DNA of 64,000 nucleotides from Lolium rigidum. Lineage: Eukaryota; Streptophyta; Magnoliopsida; Poales; Poaceae. The stretch lies in assembly GCF_022539505.1 (NCBI RefSeq), contig NC_061509.1, forward strand, positions 207,662,254 to 207,726,253. The letters are read 5' to 3'. The notes beneath the pieces are model-generated. The model did not search any database, had not been told where the DNA came from, and saw only the letters and a list, made by a program, of their open reading frames with translations. Position 1 is the first letter of the stretch. Each line of letters begins with the position of its first letter. This document shows, piece after piece, positions 46,536 to 58,885 of the stretch. The position numbers were made by a program, and so were the translations under genes.

Positions 46536-46561
46536 TAAAGCCCCTTTTTCTACCAGTGGTT

Positions 46562-48248
46562 TTGCAGAACGGAAACTAAAAACCTCGCAACTGCGTTAGT
46601 CAGCATAGCCACGTTCACACCCAAACCCTAGTTAGAAAATAATCTATTCTATAGGTTGCTACGGAACGACTGTAATCAACCAGAAAGTTAAAAGTAGTTG
46701 TGAATAAGGGCAATAACAAAACAAGATAAAAGTAAAGACCAAAAGCAACTAAATTTGAAAGTAAACTAAGAGGAAGATAATGATGTCATTGGGAGTCTCG
46801 AATAACCACTAACATAGTTTAATCATGATTCGGATCTAATATGTTTTCTTGCTACATGTGTGAAGTGAGGAGAGGCCTGAATAAAGATGCTCATATAAGC
46901 ATTGTTCCACACCCATCAGAACCACAACCTTTTCTCATAGCATGCCGCATAAGTTGAGTAATTAAGGGTCTCCCCGTGGCTATGGTCATATAGGCTCTTG
47001 CACCTTGTATCCCTCGTCGAGACATGGTTGAAATAGGCAGCGGATTGTTGCCACTTTTACACCCACGTGTCTCTAACCACGCCCAAAGATGATTACCTTC
47101 AATATCCCTATTGGAAAAAATTGCATGGTGCACAACACATAACATCATTGAAGATAACCAGCACTTTCAGACGTTAAAACTAAACAATATAGATCTTTAT
47201 TTCATTTCATATTGATATTAGGGATCATCCACATATCCCCAACCAAAATACTCAAGAAAAGTGGCACACGACATCATACGAATGAACATGGATGGATGAA
47301 TATGATTGCAACGCAATGGATGGAGGGATCGGTGATGAACGCGGAGATGGTGATGGTGCTGATGTCGATGCCTCCTTGTCCCAAGCCTTCTTCTTCTCTT
47401 CCTTCAATGTTGTGATGGAGGTGTTGGTGTAGATCTATGGCAAGGCCTCCTTGTCCCAAGCCTCTTTCCATCGTGCCAAGATGTGAATGAGATTATTGAT
47501 GGCGGCTAGGATTTTCCCCTCCTTATATAGGCTCCTAGGGGTCGGTTTCGCATTCAGGGTAACTAGAGCATCAGATATGGCCTTCGGGCATTCAAAAAAT
47601 TTGTTCGGTTTGACAAAACGGTCCCATCAAGGTTGCTAGGGCATACGGTATGGTCATGATTACCGTACCTCTGGCCGTTAAATATTCAGGACTCATGCAA
47701 TAATTTGGGCGTCATTTATTCATACAAACTACGATTGCGGTGTTCTTCGGCTTGTTGCATTGGATATTTGTTATCTTGTGATGGAAAGATTGACTCCTTT
47801 CCACCATTGAAATGGCTAACTCCTGGTGCCTATATAACTTCTCCATGTTGCCTCCCTTTGGTCCTTCCTTGTGCTTTGTCCATTAACATTCAGGACACCT
47901 ACAAACATATCAAAGACAAGAAAAAGTGATAAAATCCTAATAAAACTACTAGTTGTGCAAAATTTCTCATAAAAATAAACTGGTACTTGTAATCATGCAT
48001 TTAGGATATATTTAAAGGTAGATAGAGCATGTAATGAGATAAAAGTATATGTTTATGTAATGAAAAACGTGTCTCTTTTTGGACTCGTCAACATTCCTCT
48101 GTTAAACCAATGTTCGTCCCGAGCAAGATGGTTTTTCTGGACCGTATGTATTTAGATGTATTTAAGTGTTTCGATTCACACATTTTAGTATTTATTTAGC
48201 CAAACTGAAATATCCAAAATATTTTGTAGTTTGGAACCAAGGGAGTAG
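46562..48248. other. Unassigned sequence between CACTA 1 and CACTA 2
   Basis: About 1.7 kb. Minus-strand frame 47148-46891 (85 codons, Cys/Arg-rich) and a TATA-like CTTATATAGG near 47522 are visible. A short direct repeat (CCTCCTTGTCCCAAGCCT) occurs near 47370 and 47447. The texture suggests old transposon DNA, but I recognise no family and support no gene. Confidence 0.35.
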
Positions 48249-48259
48249 CACTAGTAGAA

Positions 48260-48490
48260 AACAGGCCTTTAGTCAGGCACCTTTTGTCCCGGCCGTGTCC
48301 TGGTCCGGGACCCAAGGCCTGGCCATGTTAACCTGAAAACGCCCAAGCTTATGGCACCCGTTGGTCCCGGTTCGTTAGGACCCATTTGTCACGGTTTGAT
48401 ATATAAACCGGGACTAAAGGGTTCTACGGCCTGCTGCGGCTAGGTGCTACCCCTTTCGTCCCGGTTTGTATCTCAAACCGTGACAAAAAG
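48260..48490 (+). repeat. CACTA 2 left subterminal repeats
   Basis: Repeated CCTTTTGTCCCGG, TTGGTCCCGGTTCG and AAACCGGGACTAAAGG words in both orientations. Confidence 0.75.
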
Positions 48491-48498
48491 GCAAACCC

Positions 48499-48509
48499 TA
48501 TATATATAT
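48499..48509 (+). promoter_or_regulatory. TATA box of CACTA 2
   Basis: TATATATATAT follows the subterminal repeats, in the same place as the TATA of CACTA 1. Confidence 0.5.
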
Positions 48510-48775
48510 GGCAGCCCCCTCCCCACTCTCTTATTTTTTTTTGCTGGTGGAGGAGTGTGGCTTTGTTCTTGTCTTTTTTTGCTAGTATGCACTAGAGGTG
48601 TTTGTTGAAATGTGTGTTAGAGCGACGCCACTCGAGTTCACAGAAGACAAGCATGATATGAGGTGCCCGAGCCACACTTAAGGTTCCTCCTCTTAATTTC
48701 CACCTGTCCTACAAGGCTAGCAACTATTTTCTCGTTTAGACCGTACGGTACTAATTTTTAGGATCGTGATTGTGT

Positions 48776-50430
48776 TTGATATGCAGTTGTTTGATGCAGA
48801 TGAGCCATCTATGGATGTACGGTGACCGACGCACACCCGCTTACAGAAAAGGCGTGCATTCTTTTCGTGATGCAGCCGAGGCGAACAAGCATGGTGATAG
48901 CTTTATGTATTGTCCATGTGTTGATTGTCGGAATTTGAAGGATCACACTTCCTCAAGAGTCATTCAGAGCCACCTGCTTCATTCCGGTTTCATGCCTGGC
49001 TATATTGTTTGGACGAAGCACGGAGAAAGAGGGGTTATGATGGAAGACAACGATGAAGAACAGAACGATGATGACTACCGATCTATGTTCCCTGAGTACG
49101 CTGATACGGCAATGGAAGACAATGAAGAAGGTTAGGGTGAAGAACAGGAACCAGATGAGCCCGCTGATGATTTTGGTCGGGTCATTTCTGATGCATGGCG
49201 AGGTTGCGATACAGAAAAGGAGCGGTTGCAGTTCGAGAAGATGTTATAGGACCACAATAAATTGTTGTACCCAACTTATGAAGATGGCCAGAAGAAGCTA
49301 AGCAAAGACACTAGAATTGGTGAAGTGGAAGGCAGAGAGCGGTGTGGCTGACTCGACATTTGAAAAGTTGCTGCTAATAATGAAGAAGATGCTTCCAAGA
49401 AAGAACGACTTGCCCGCCAGCACGTACGAAGCAAAGAAGCATGTCTGCTCTCTAGGATTAGACGTGCAGAAGATACATGCATGCGCTAATGACTTCATCC
49501 TCTACCACGGTGAGGAGTACGAGAATATGGATAACTGCCCGGTATGCAATGCATTGCGGTATAAGATCAGAAAAGATGACCCTGGTGATACTGAGGGCGA
49601 GCCACATAGAAAGAGGGTTCCTGCGAAGGTGATGTGGTATGCTCCTATAATACCACGGTTGAAACGTCTGTTCAGAAACAAAGAGCATGCACAGTTGTTG
49701 CGATGGCACATGGAAGACCGTAAGAAAGATGATAAGTTGAGGCACCCTGCTGATGGTCGGCAGTGGAGAAAAATCAAGAGAGAGTTCCCGGACTTTACAG
49801 ATGATGCAAGGAACTTATGGTTTGGTCTAAGTACAGATGGCATGAATCCTTTTGGGGAGCAGAACTGCAGTCACAACACCTGGCCCGTGAATCTATGTAT
49901 CTACAACCTTCCTCCTTAGTTGTGCATGAAGCAGAAGTTCATTATGATGCCAGTGCTCATCCAAGGTCCAAAGCAACCTGGCAACGACATTGATTTGTAC
50001 CTAAGGCTATTAGTTGATGAACTATTATAGCTATGGGCCAAACCAGGTGTACGTGTGTGGGATGAGCACAAACAAGAGGAATTTGACCTACGAGTGTTGC
50101 TTTTCGTAACCATAAATGACTGGCCTGCTCTTAGTAACATTTCAGGACAGTCAAACAAGGGATACAATGCATGCACACATTGTTTGGATCAAACATAAAG
50201 TATATATCTGGAAAAATGTAGGAAGAATGGGTACCCCTACAGTCATCGTTTTCTTCCGCAAAAGCATCCCTTAAAGAAAAAAAGGGAAGAATTTTCATGC
50301 CAAGGCAGAAACCCGATCGAAGCCTATCACTTGTACTGGTGCTGAAGTATATGGTATGGTCAAGGATTTAAAAGTAATCTTTGGAAAGGGTCATCGCAGC
50401 CAACCTGTTCCCAACGGCGCTGATAAGCGC
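48776..50430 (+). pseudogene. TNP2-type transposase, N-terminal and catalytic part, decayed
   Basis: It starts around 48785-48800 (MSHLWMYGDRR), with the same N-terminal domain as CACTA 1: a CPCVDCRN zinc motif and TKHGERG. In-frame stops occur at about 49133 and 49246, and a frameshift lies near 49310. Frame 49317-49919 then carries the Transposase_21 region: LPASTYEAKK, MWYAPIIPRLKRLF, a WRKIKREFPDF motif and LSTDGMNPFGEQ. Homology continues through further stops to about 50430 (PVLIQGPKQPGNDIDLYL, CTHCLD). This is a dead transposase, informative as the undeleted counterpart of CACTA 1. Confidence 0.82.
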
Positions 50431-50499
50431 GCACCCATGTGGAAGAAGAAATCTATATTTTGGGAGCTACCCTATTAGGAAGTCCATGAGGTCCGCTCC

Positions 50500-52029
50500 G
50501 CAATCGACGTGATGCACCTGACGAAAAATCTTTGCGTGAAAATTCTAGACTTTATGGGCTTGTATGGGAAGTCAAAAGATACACCGGAAGCATGGGAGGA
50601 CCATGAACGTCATAAAGGAGGAGCCAGCAAGCATCCAGGGCAGTTTCAAGGGCCTGCCAGCTACGTTCTTACCAAGGAAGAGAAGGATATCCTTTTTGAA
50701 GTCATTTTCATTATCAAGTCCCGACTGGCTTCTCGTCGAATATAAAGGGAATAGTAAATATGAAAGACAAAAAATTCCAAAACCTAAAGTCTCATGACTG
50801 CCACATCCTTATGACACAACTGCTTCCGGTTGCATTGAGGGGGCTTCTACAGGAAAATTTTCGACTGGCCATTGTGAAGGTATGTGCATTCCTCAATGCA
50901 ATTTCTCAGAAGGTAATCGATCGAGAAAGTCTATCGGGGTTACAGAATGATCTGGTCCAATGTCTAGTCAGCTTCGAGTTGTTGTTCCTACCATCCTTCT
51001 TCAATATTATGACGCACCTCCTAGTTCAGCTAGTCGGAGAGATTAGAATTCCCGGTCCTGTGTTTCTACACAATATGTTCCCCTTCGAGAGGTTCATGGG
51101 AGTCTTAAAGATATGTGTTTGTAACCGAGCTAGGCCAGAAGGAAGTATCTCCAAGGGCTATGAAACAGAGGAGGTCATTGAGTTTAGTGTAGACTTTCTT
51201 CCTGACCTTAAGCCGATTGGTGTTCCTAAATCTCGATATGAGGGGAGGCTGACTGGAAAAGGCACACTAGGAAGGAAAGCAATGGTATGTATGGACGGGC
51301 ATTCTTTCACTCAAGCACACTACACAGTTCTACACAATTCCATCGTGGTGGCTCCGTATATCGAGAGACACAAGAATATTCTACGCTCCGAAAACCCGGG
51401 GAAGGCTGACTCCTGGATTAAAAGGGAACACGAGAAGACTTTCGGCAGTTGGTTGCAGACGCATCTCGTGAATAACACCAAAGTTGGAGATCAGCTGTAC
51501 TGCTTGTCCAGGACACCATCTTCGACTATATGTACTTTCCAAGGGTACGAGATAAATGGGAATACATTTTTACACGATCGTCCAAGATAAAAAAAGAGCA
51601 CCAACCAAAACAGTGGTGTCCGCTTTGATGCAACAGACGAGAATGGGCACAAGGACACATATTATGGGTACATAGAGGAGATATGGGAACTTGAATATGG
51701 ACCTACTTTTAAGATCCCTTTGTTTCGGTGCAAATGGGTCAAGCTGGCAGGAGGCGGGGTACAAGTAGACCAAAAGTACAACATGACAACAGTGGATCTC
51801 AACAATCTTGCGTACTTGGATGAACCATTCGTCCTAGCCAATGATGTGGCTCAGGTTTTCTATGTGAAGGACATGTCTACCAAAACGAGAAAAAGAAATC
51901 AGCAAAAGAATACTGCGTCCGATGAGCCAAAGCGCCACATAGTTCTTTCTGGGAAAAGAAATATCGTGGGAGTAGATGACAAGACAGACATGTCAGTAGA
52001 TTATATAAGTTTAATGAAATTCCGCTCTT
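50500..52029 (+). pseudogene. TNP2 C-terminal domains (DUF4218 and DUF4216), decayed
   Basis: Frame 50509-50745 shows MHLTKNLCVKILDFMGLYG. Frame 50760-51590 carries the DUF4218-type region (PFERFMGVLKICVCNRARPE, EGSISKGYETEEVIEF). The frame 51600-52029 carries the DUF4216-type region (FRCKWVKLAGGG, LAYLDEPFVLANDVAQVFYV). These domains usually follow Transposase_21 in plant CACTA proteins; their functions are unknown. The frame is cut at 52029 by the Sabrina-like insertion. Confidence 0.8.
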
Positions 52030-53626
52030 TGATACGTCTCCGACGTATCGATAATTTCTTATGTTCTATGCCATATTATTGATGATACCTACATGTTTTA
52101 TGCACACTTTATGTCATATTCGTGCATTTTCTGGAACTAACCTATTAACAAGATGCCGAAGTGCCGCTGTCGTTTTCTGCTGTTTTTGGTTTCGGAAATC
52201 CTAGTAAGGAAATATTCTCGGAATTGGACGAAATCAAAGCCCGGGGCCTATTTTTCCACGAAGCTTCCGAAGTCCGAAGACGAGACGAAGAGGGGCCACG
52301 GGGTGGCCAAACCCTAGGCGGCGCGGCCCCACCCCCGGCCGCGCCGGCCTATGGTGTGGGCCCCCGTGCCGCCTCTTGACTTGCCCTTCCGCCTACTTAA
52401 AGCCTCCGTGACGAAACCCCCGCATCGAGAGCCACGATACGGAAAACCTTATCGAGACGCCGCCGCCGCCGATCCCATCTCGGGGGATCCAGGAGATCGC
52501 CTCCCGGCACCCTGCCGGAGAGGGGAATCATCTCCCGGAGGACTCTACACCGCCATGGTCACCTCCAGAGTGATGAGTGAGTAGTTCACCCCTGGACTAT
52601 GGGTCCATAGCAGTAGCTAGATGGTTGTCTTCTCCTCATTGTGCTTCATTGTTGGATCTTGTGAGCTGCCTAACATGATCAAGATCATCTATCTGTAATT
52701 CTATATGTTGTGTTTGTCGGGATCCGATGGATAGAGAATACTATGTCATGTTAATTATCAAGTTATTACATATGTGTTGTTTATGATCTTGCATGCTCTC
52801 CGTTTCTAGTAGAGGCTCGGCCAAGTTTTTACTTTTAACTCCAAGAGGGAGTATTTATGCTCGATAGTGGGTTCATGCTCGTATTGACACACGGGACAGG
52901 TGACGGAAAGTTCTAAGGTTGTGTTGTGTCGTTGCCACTAGGGATAAAACATTGGCGCTATGTCCGAGGATGTAGTTGTTGATTACATTACGCACCATAC
53001 TTAATGCAATTGTCACGTTGTTTAGCAACTTAATACTCGGAGGGGTTCGGATGATAACTCGAAGGTGGACTTTTTAGGCATAGATGCAGTTGGATGGCGG
53101 TCTATGTACTTTGTCGTAATGCCCAATTAAATCTCACTATACTTATCATGTCATGTATGTGCATTGTTATGCCCTCTCTATTTGTCAATTGCCCGACTGT
53201 AATTTGTTCACCCAACATGCTTTTATCTTATGGGAGAGACACCTCTAGTGAACCGTGGACCCCGGTCCATTCTTTAATACCGAAATACAAATCTGCTCGC
53301 AATACTTGTTTTTACTATTTTCTCTCGCAAACAATCATCTTCCACACAATACGGTTAATCCTTTGTTACAGCAAGCCGGTGAGATTGACAACCTCACTTG
53401 TTTCGTTGGGGCAAAGTACTTTGGTTGTGTTGTGCAGGTTCCACGTTGGCGCCGGAATCTCCGGTGTTGCGCCGCACTACATCCCGCCGCCATCAACCTT
53501 CAACGTGCTTCTTGGCTCCTCCTGGTTCGATAAACCTTGGTTTCTTTCTGAGGGAAAACTTGCTGCTGTGCGCATCATACCTTCCTCTTGGGGTTGCCCA
53601 ACGAACGTGTGAAATACACGCCATCA
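52030..53626 (+). repeat. 5' LTR (1597 bp)
   Basis: Begins TGATACGTCTCCGACGTATC and ends CACGCCATCA. It carries the U3 GC-rich hairpin (about 52310-52360) and a degenerate TATA (TACTTAAAG). Confidence 0.92.
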
Positions 53627-53637
53627 AGCATATTTTC

Positions 53638-53655
53638 TGGCGCCGTTGCCGGGGA
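53638..53655 (+). other. Primer binding site, tRNA-Asp type
   Basis: TGGCGCCGTTGCCGGGGA, 11 bp after the LTR. Confidence 0.9.
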
Positions 53656-53880
53656 GATCAAGACACGCTGCAAGGGGAGTCTCCACTTCTCAATCACTTT
53701 ACTTTGTTTTTGTCTTGCTTTATTTTATTTACTACTTTGTTTGCTGCATTATATCAAAACACAAAAAAATTAGTTGCTAGTTTTACTTTATTTACTGTCT
53801 TGTTTGCTATATCAAAAACACAAAAAAATTAGTTTACTTGCATTTACTTTATCTAGTTCGCTTTATTTACTATCGCTAAA

Positions 53881-54544
53881 ATGAGTAATCCCGAAGTTGA
53901 AGTTCGTTCATTTAAGCAACAAGGGGGAGAATGTTTAAAAGATGCTTGGTATAGAATTAGTGATGCCCATAATAGGTGCACTAAGAAACACTCCACTACT
54001 ATTCTACTCAGGAATTTTTATGTTGGTATCTCTAGCTGGAATAGATATGTTCTTGATTGTCTCGCGGGAGGTAACTTCCTAGGTGCTCCCGCTTTAGAAG
54101 CTAGCTGCGTTATTGAGAGTTTATTTGGAACACCACCTGTTAATGAAACTAAAAGTGAAACCTCCCTTGAGGATGTTATGAAAAAATTGGAAACCATAGA
54201 GAAAAATTGTAGCGTTGAAACTAAATTGGAAATATTACTTGATAATACTCGATAAACTTGATAAAATCCTAGGAGGAATTAATGAAAGAATTGCTACTCT
54301 AGAAACTTGTGCTATCCATGATAATCAAACCCATAGAATTGGTAAACTTGAAAAAGCTATGGGAAAATTGGGTTCAACTTTTTCTTCTCTTAAATTTAAT
54401 GAGAAAGCTTATGTGGGTAAGGAGCAAAAATTCATGTATGTCTCTAAGGTGCCTAAACCAAAGAATTACTATAGGCCTAAAATTGATAAAACTCCCAACA
54501 CCGCTGGTAATGATGTTGATGCTTCATCTCTTGATGTTACTTGA
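53881..54544 (+). pseudogene. Short Gag-like ORF of the Sabrina-like element, frameshifted
   Basis: ATG at 53881 opens 124 codons (MSNPEVEVRSFKQQGGECLK). The start resembles the N-terminal helix of Athila-type Gag, with an LKDAWYRISD motif and a VLDCLAGGNFLGAPA motif. A short duplication around 54240 (GATAATACTCGATAAACTTGAT) shifts the frame; the next frame continues a coiled stretch (IGKLEKAMGKL) to a stop at 54544. Intact copies would give about 220 residues. Such a protein could package the element RNA into particles built by a related autonomous element; that is inference. No zinc knuckle is visible. Confidence 0.65.
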
Positions 54545-57116
54545 GTTACACTTTCGCGCCTAGTCGAAAGGCGTTAAAGAAAAGCGCTTATGGGAGACAA
54601 CCCATGTTTTTACTCCAGTATTTTTGTTTTATATTTGTATCTTGGAAGTTGTTTACTACTGTAGCAACCTCTCCTTATCTTAGTTTTATGTTTTGTTGTG
54701 CCAAGTAAAGTCTTTGATAGAAAAGTAAGTACTAGATTTGGATTACTGTGCAGTTTCAGAATTCTTTGCTGTCACGAATCTGGGTCTATCTCCCTGTAGG
54801 TAGCTCAGAAAATTACGCCAATTTACGAGCATGATCCTCAAATATGTACGCAACTTTCATTCAATTTGAGCATTTTCGTTTGAGCAAGTCTGGTGGCCTA
54901 ATAAAATCCATCTTTACGGATCTGTTCTGTTTTGACAGATTCTGTCTTTTATTTCGCATTGCCTCTTTTGCTATGTTGGATGAATTTCTTTGATCCATTA
55001 ATGTCCAGTAGCTTTATGCAATGTCCAGAAGTGTTAAGAATGATTGTGTCACCTCTGAACATGTGAATTTTTATTATGCACTAACCCTCTAATGAGTTGT
55101 TTCGAGTTTGGTGTGGAGGAAGTTTTCAAGGATCAAGAGAGGAGTATGATGCAATATGATTAAGGAGAGTGAAAGCTCTAAGCTTGGGGATGCCCCGGTG
55201 GTTCACCCCTGCATATATTAAGAAGACTCAAGCGTCTAAGCTTGGGGATGCCCAAGGCATCCCCTTCTTCATCAACAACATTATCAGGTTCCTCCCCTGA
55301 AACTATATTTTTATTCGGCCACATCTTATGTACTTTGCTTGGAGCGTCGGTTTGTTTTTGTTTTTTGTTTTGTTTGAATAAAATGGATCCTAGCATTCAC
55401 TTTGTGGGAGAGAGACACGCTCCGCTGTTGCATATGGACAAATATGTCCTTAGGCTCTACTCATAGTATTCATGGCGAAGTTTCTCCTTCGTTAAATTGT
55501 TATATGGTTGGAATTGGAAAATGCTACATGTAGTAACTCTAAAATGTCTTGGATAATTTGATACTTGGCAATTGTTGTGCTCATGTTTAAGCTCTTGCAT
55601 CATATACTTTGCACCCATTAATGAAGAAATACTTAGAGCTTGCTAATTTGGTTTGCATATTTGGTTTCTCTAGAGTCTAGATAACATCTAGTATTGAGTT
55701 TTGAACAACAAGGAAGACGGTATGGAGTCTTATAATGTTTGCCATATGTCTTTTATGTGAGTTTTGCTGTACCGTTCATCCTTGTGTTTGTTTCAAATAG
55801 CCTTGCTAGCCTAAACCTTGTATCGAGAGGGAATACTTCTCATGCATCCAAAATACTTGAGCCAACCACTATGCCATTTGTGTCCACCATACCTACCTAC
55901 TACATGGTATTTATCCAGCCATTCCAAAGTAAATTGCTTGAGTGCTACCTTTAAAATTCCATCATTCACCTTTGCAATATATAGCTCATGGGACAAATAG
56001 CTTAAAAACTATTGTAGTATTGAATATGTACTTATGCGGTTTATCTCTTATTAAGTTGCTTGTTGAGCGATAACCATGTTTACGGGGAGGCCATCAACTA
56101 TTCTTTGTTGAATATCATGTGAGTTGCTATGCATGTCCGTCTTGTCCGAAGCAAGAGAGATCTACCACCTTCATGGTTGGAGCATGCATATTGTTAGAGA
56201 AGAACTTTGGGCCGCTAACTAAAGCCATGATTCATGGTGGAAGTTTCAGTTTGGACACATATCCTCAATCTCATATGAGAATAATAATTGTTGCCACATG
56301 CTTATGCATTAAAGAGGAGTCCATTATCTCGTTGTCCATGTTGTCCCGGTATGGATGTCTAAGTTGAGAATAATCAAAAGCGAGAAATCCAAAATGCGAG
56401 CTTTCTCCTTAGACCTTTGTACGGGCGGCATGGAGGTACCCCATTGTGACACTTGGTCAAAACATGTGCATTGCAAAGATCCGGTAGTCCAAGTTAATTA
56501 GGACAAGGTGCGGGCACTATTAGTATACTATGCATGAGACTTGCAACTTGTAAGATATAATGTACATAACTCATATGCTTTATTACTACCGTTGACAAAA
56601 TTGTTTCATGTTTTCAAAATAAAAGCTCTAGCACAAATATAGCAATCGATGCTTTCCTCTTTGAAGGACCATTCTCTTTACTTTTATGTTGAGTCAGTTC
56701 ACCTATCTCTCTCCACCTCAAGAAGCAAACACTTGTGTGAACCGTGCATTGATTCCTACATACTTGCATATTGTACTTGTTATGTTGCTCTATGTTGACT
56801 ATTATCCATGAGATATACATGTTACAAGTTGAAAGCAACCGCTGAAACTTAATCTTCCTTTGTGTTGCTTCAATACCTTTACTTTGATTTATTTCTTTAT
56901 GAGTTAACTCTTATGCAAGACTTATTGATGCTTGTCTTGAAGTACTATTCATGAAAAGTCTTTGCTTTATGATTCACTTGTTTACTCATGTCATCACCAT
57001 TGTTTTGATCGCTGCATCCACTACATATGTTTACAAATAGTATGATCAAGGTTATGATGGCATATCACTTCAGAAATTATCTTTGTTATCGTTTTACCTG
57101 CTCGGGACGAGCAGAA
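54545..57116 (+). mobile_element. Sabrina-like internal noncoding region
   Basis: No supported ORF. It is collinear, in reverse complement, with 24601-27140 and 29227-31660. The shared part begins near 54590 (GGGAGACAACCCATG). It contains two internal polypurine-like motifs (55178, 55236) and ends with a hairpin and the terminal polypurine tract. Confidence 0.8.
55178..55252 (+). other. Two internal copies of the polypurine motif
   Basis: CTAAGCTTGGGGATGCC occurs at 55178-55194 and 55236-55252, the same 16-mer core as the terminal polypurine tract at 57117. The second copy continues as a palindrome (GGGATGCCCAAGGCATCCCC). Confidence 0.85.
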
Positions 57117-57133
57117 CTAAGCTTGGGGATGCT
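57097..57133 (+). other. Hairpin and terminal polypurine tract
   Basis: CTGCTCG and CGAGCAG pair (57097-57114), followed by CTAAGCTTGGGGATGC (57117-57132) directly before the 3' LTR. Confidence 0.8.
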
Positions 57134-58733
57134 TGATACGTCTCCGACGTATCGATAATTTCTTATGTTCTATGCCATATTATTGATGATACCTACATGT
57201 TTTATGCACACTTTATGTCATATTCGTGCATTTTCACGGAACTAACCTATTAACAAGATGCCGAAGTGCCGATTCTTTGTTTTACGCTGTTTTTGGTTTC
57301 AGAAATCCTAGTAAGGAAATATTCTCGGAATTGGACGAAATCAAAGCCCAGGGGCCTATTTTTCCACGAAGCTTCCAGAAGTCCGAAGACGAGACGAAGA
57401 GGGGCCACGGGGTGGCCAAACCCTAGGGTGGCGCGGCCCCACCCCGGGCCGCGCCGGCCTATGGTGTGGGCCCCCCGTGCCGCCTCTTGACTTGCCCTTC
57501 CGCCTACTTAAAGCCTCCGTGACGAACCCCCCAGTACCGAGAGCCACGATACGGAAAACCTTACTGGGACGCCGCCGCCGCCGATCCCATCTCGGGGGAT
57601 CCAGGAGATCGCCTCCGGCACCCTGCCGGAGAGGGGAATCATCTCCCGAGGACTCTACACCGCCATGGTCGCCTCCGGAGTGATGAGTGAGTAGTTCACC
57701 CCTGGACTATGGGTCCATAGCAGTAGCTAGATGGTTGTCTTCTCCTCATTGTGCTTCATTGTTGGATCTTGTGAGCTGCCTAACATGATCAAGATCATCT
57801 ATCCGTAATTCTATATGTTGTGTTTGTCGGGATCCGATGGATAGAGAATACTATGTCATGTTAATTATCAAGTTATTACATATGTGTTGTTTATGATCTT
57901 GCATGCTCTCCGTTTCTAGTAGAGGCTCGGCCAAGTTTTTACTTTTAACTCCAAGAGGGAGTATTTATGCTCGATAGTGGGTTCATGCCTGTATTGACAT
58001 CTGGGACAGTGACAGAAAGTTCTAAGGTTGTGTTGTGCTGTTGCCACTAGGGATAAAACATTGGCGCTATGTCCGAGGATGTAGTTGTTGATTACATTAC
58101 GCACCATACTTAATGCAATTGTCCGTTGTTTAGCAACTTAATACTTGGAGGGGTTCGGATGATAACCTGAAGGTGGACTTTTTAGGCATAGATGCGGTTG
58201 GATGGCGGTCTATGTACTTTGTCGTAATGCCCAATTAAATCTCACTATACTTATCATGTCATGTATGTGCATTGTTATGCCCTCTCTATTTGTCAATTGC
58301 CCGACTGTAATTTGTTCACCCAACATGCTTTTATCTTATGGGAGAGACACCTCTAGTGAACTGTGGACCCCGGTCCATTCTTTAATACTTGAAATACAAA
58401 TCTGCTGCAATACTTGTTTTTACTATTTTCTCTGCAAACAATCATCTTCCACACAATACGGTTAATCCTTTGTTACAGCAAGCCGGTGAGATTGACAACC
58501 TCAACTGTTTCGTTGGGGCAAAGTACTTTGGTTGTGTTGTGCGGGTTCCACGTTGGCGCCGGAATCTCCGGTGTTGCGCCGCACTACATCCCGCCGCCAT
58601 CAACCTTCAACGTGCTTGTTGGCTCCTCCTGGTTCGATAAACCTTGGTTTCTTTCTGAGGGAAAACTTGCTGCTGTGCGCATCATACCTTCCTCTTGGGG
58701 TTGCCCAACGAACGTGTGAAATACACGCCATCA
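57134..58733 (+). repeat. 3' LTR (1600 bp)
   Basis: Same start and end as the 5' LTR. Differences are scattered small substitutions and indels. Confidence 0.92.
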
Positions 58734-58738
58734 CTCTT

Positions 58739-58885
58739 CACAGTGAAAACTGACCCAAGCATCTTGTTGAATGATGAAGATTCTCCATGGCTACGACCCA
58801 GAAGAAAAAAGAAACAATGATGAAGACCTAAGCATCAAGTTAAATGATGAAGATGCTCCATGGTTACGGCCGAAGCGATCATAAC
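58739..58885 (+). pseudogene. Tail of the CACTA 2 transposase, duplicated
   Basis: Two imperfect copies of a stretch encoding LLNDEDSPWLRPRR / KLNDEDAPWLRPKR lie at about 58757-58808 and 58832-58880. This is consistent with the acidic-aromatic end of TNP2 proteins, and one copy is a tandem duplication. It resumes directly after the CTCTT target duplicate. Confidence 0.6.

Larger units (their letters stand above)
44348..46558 (+). mobile_element. CACTA 1, complete deletion derivative, TSD GTT
   Basis: Terminal inverted repeats CACTAGTAGAAAAAG (44348) and its complement form CTTTTTCTACCAGTG (end 46558). The 3-bp target site duplication GTT is at 44345-44347 and 46559-46561. Both ends carry inverted subterminal repeats. 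Inside are the N-terminal part of a transposase and the C-terminal part of a Ulp1-type protease, so the middle of a longer autonomous element has been deleted. Confidence 0.92.
52030..58733 (+). mobile_element. Complete Sabrina-like pol-less LTR element, TSD CTCTT
   Basis: 5' LTR 52030-53626, internal 53627-57133, 3' LTR 57134-58733. CTCTT flanks it at 52025-52029 and 58734-58738. The internal region has a tRNA-Asp primer site, a short Gag-like ORF and about 2.6 kb of noncoding sequence, with no protease, RT or integrase. It is a non-autonomous Athila-lineage element. It lies inside CACTA 2. Confidence 0.92.

Noticed and set aside
46891..47148. 85-codon minus-strand frame
   Set aside because: No recognised domain, no promoter or splice context, surrounded by decayed repeat DNA.
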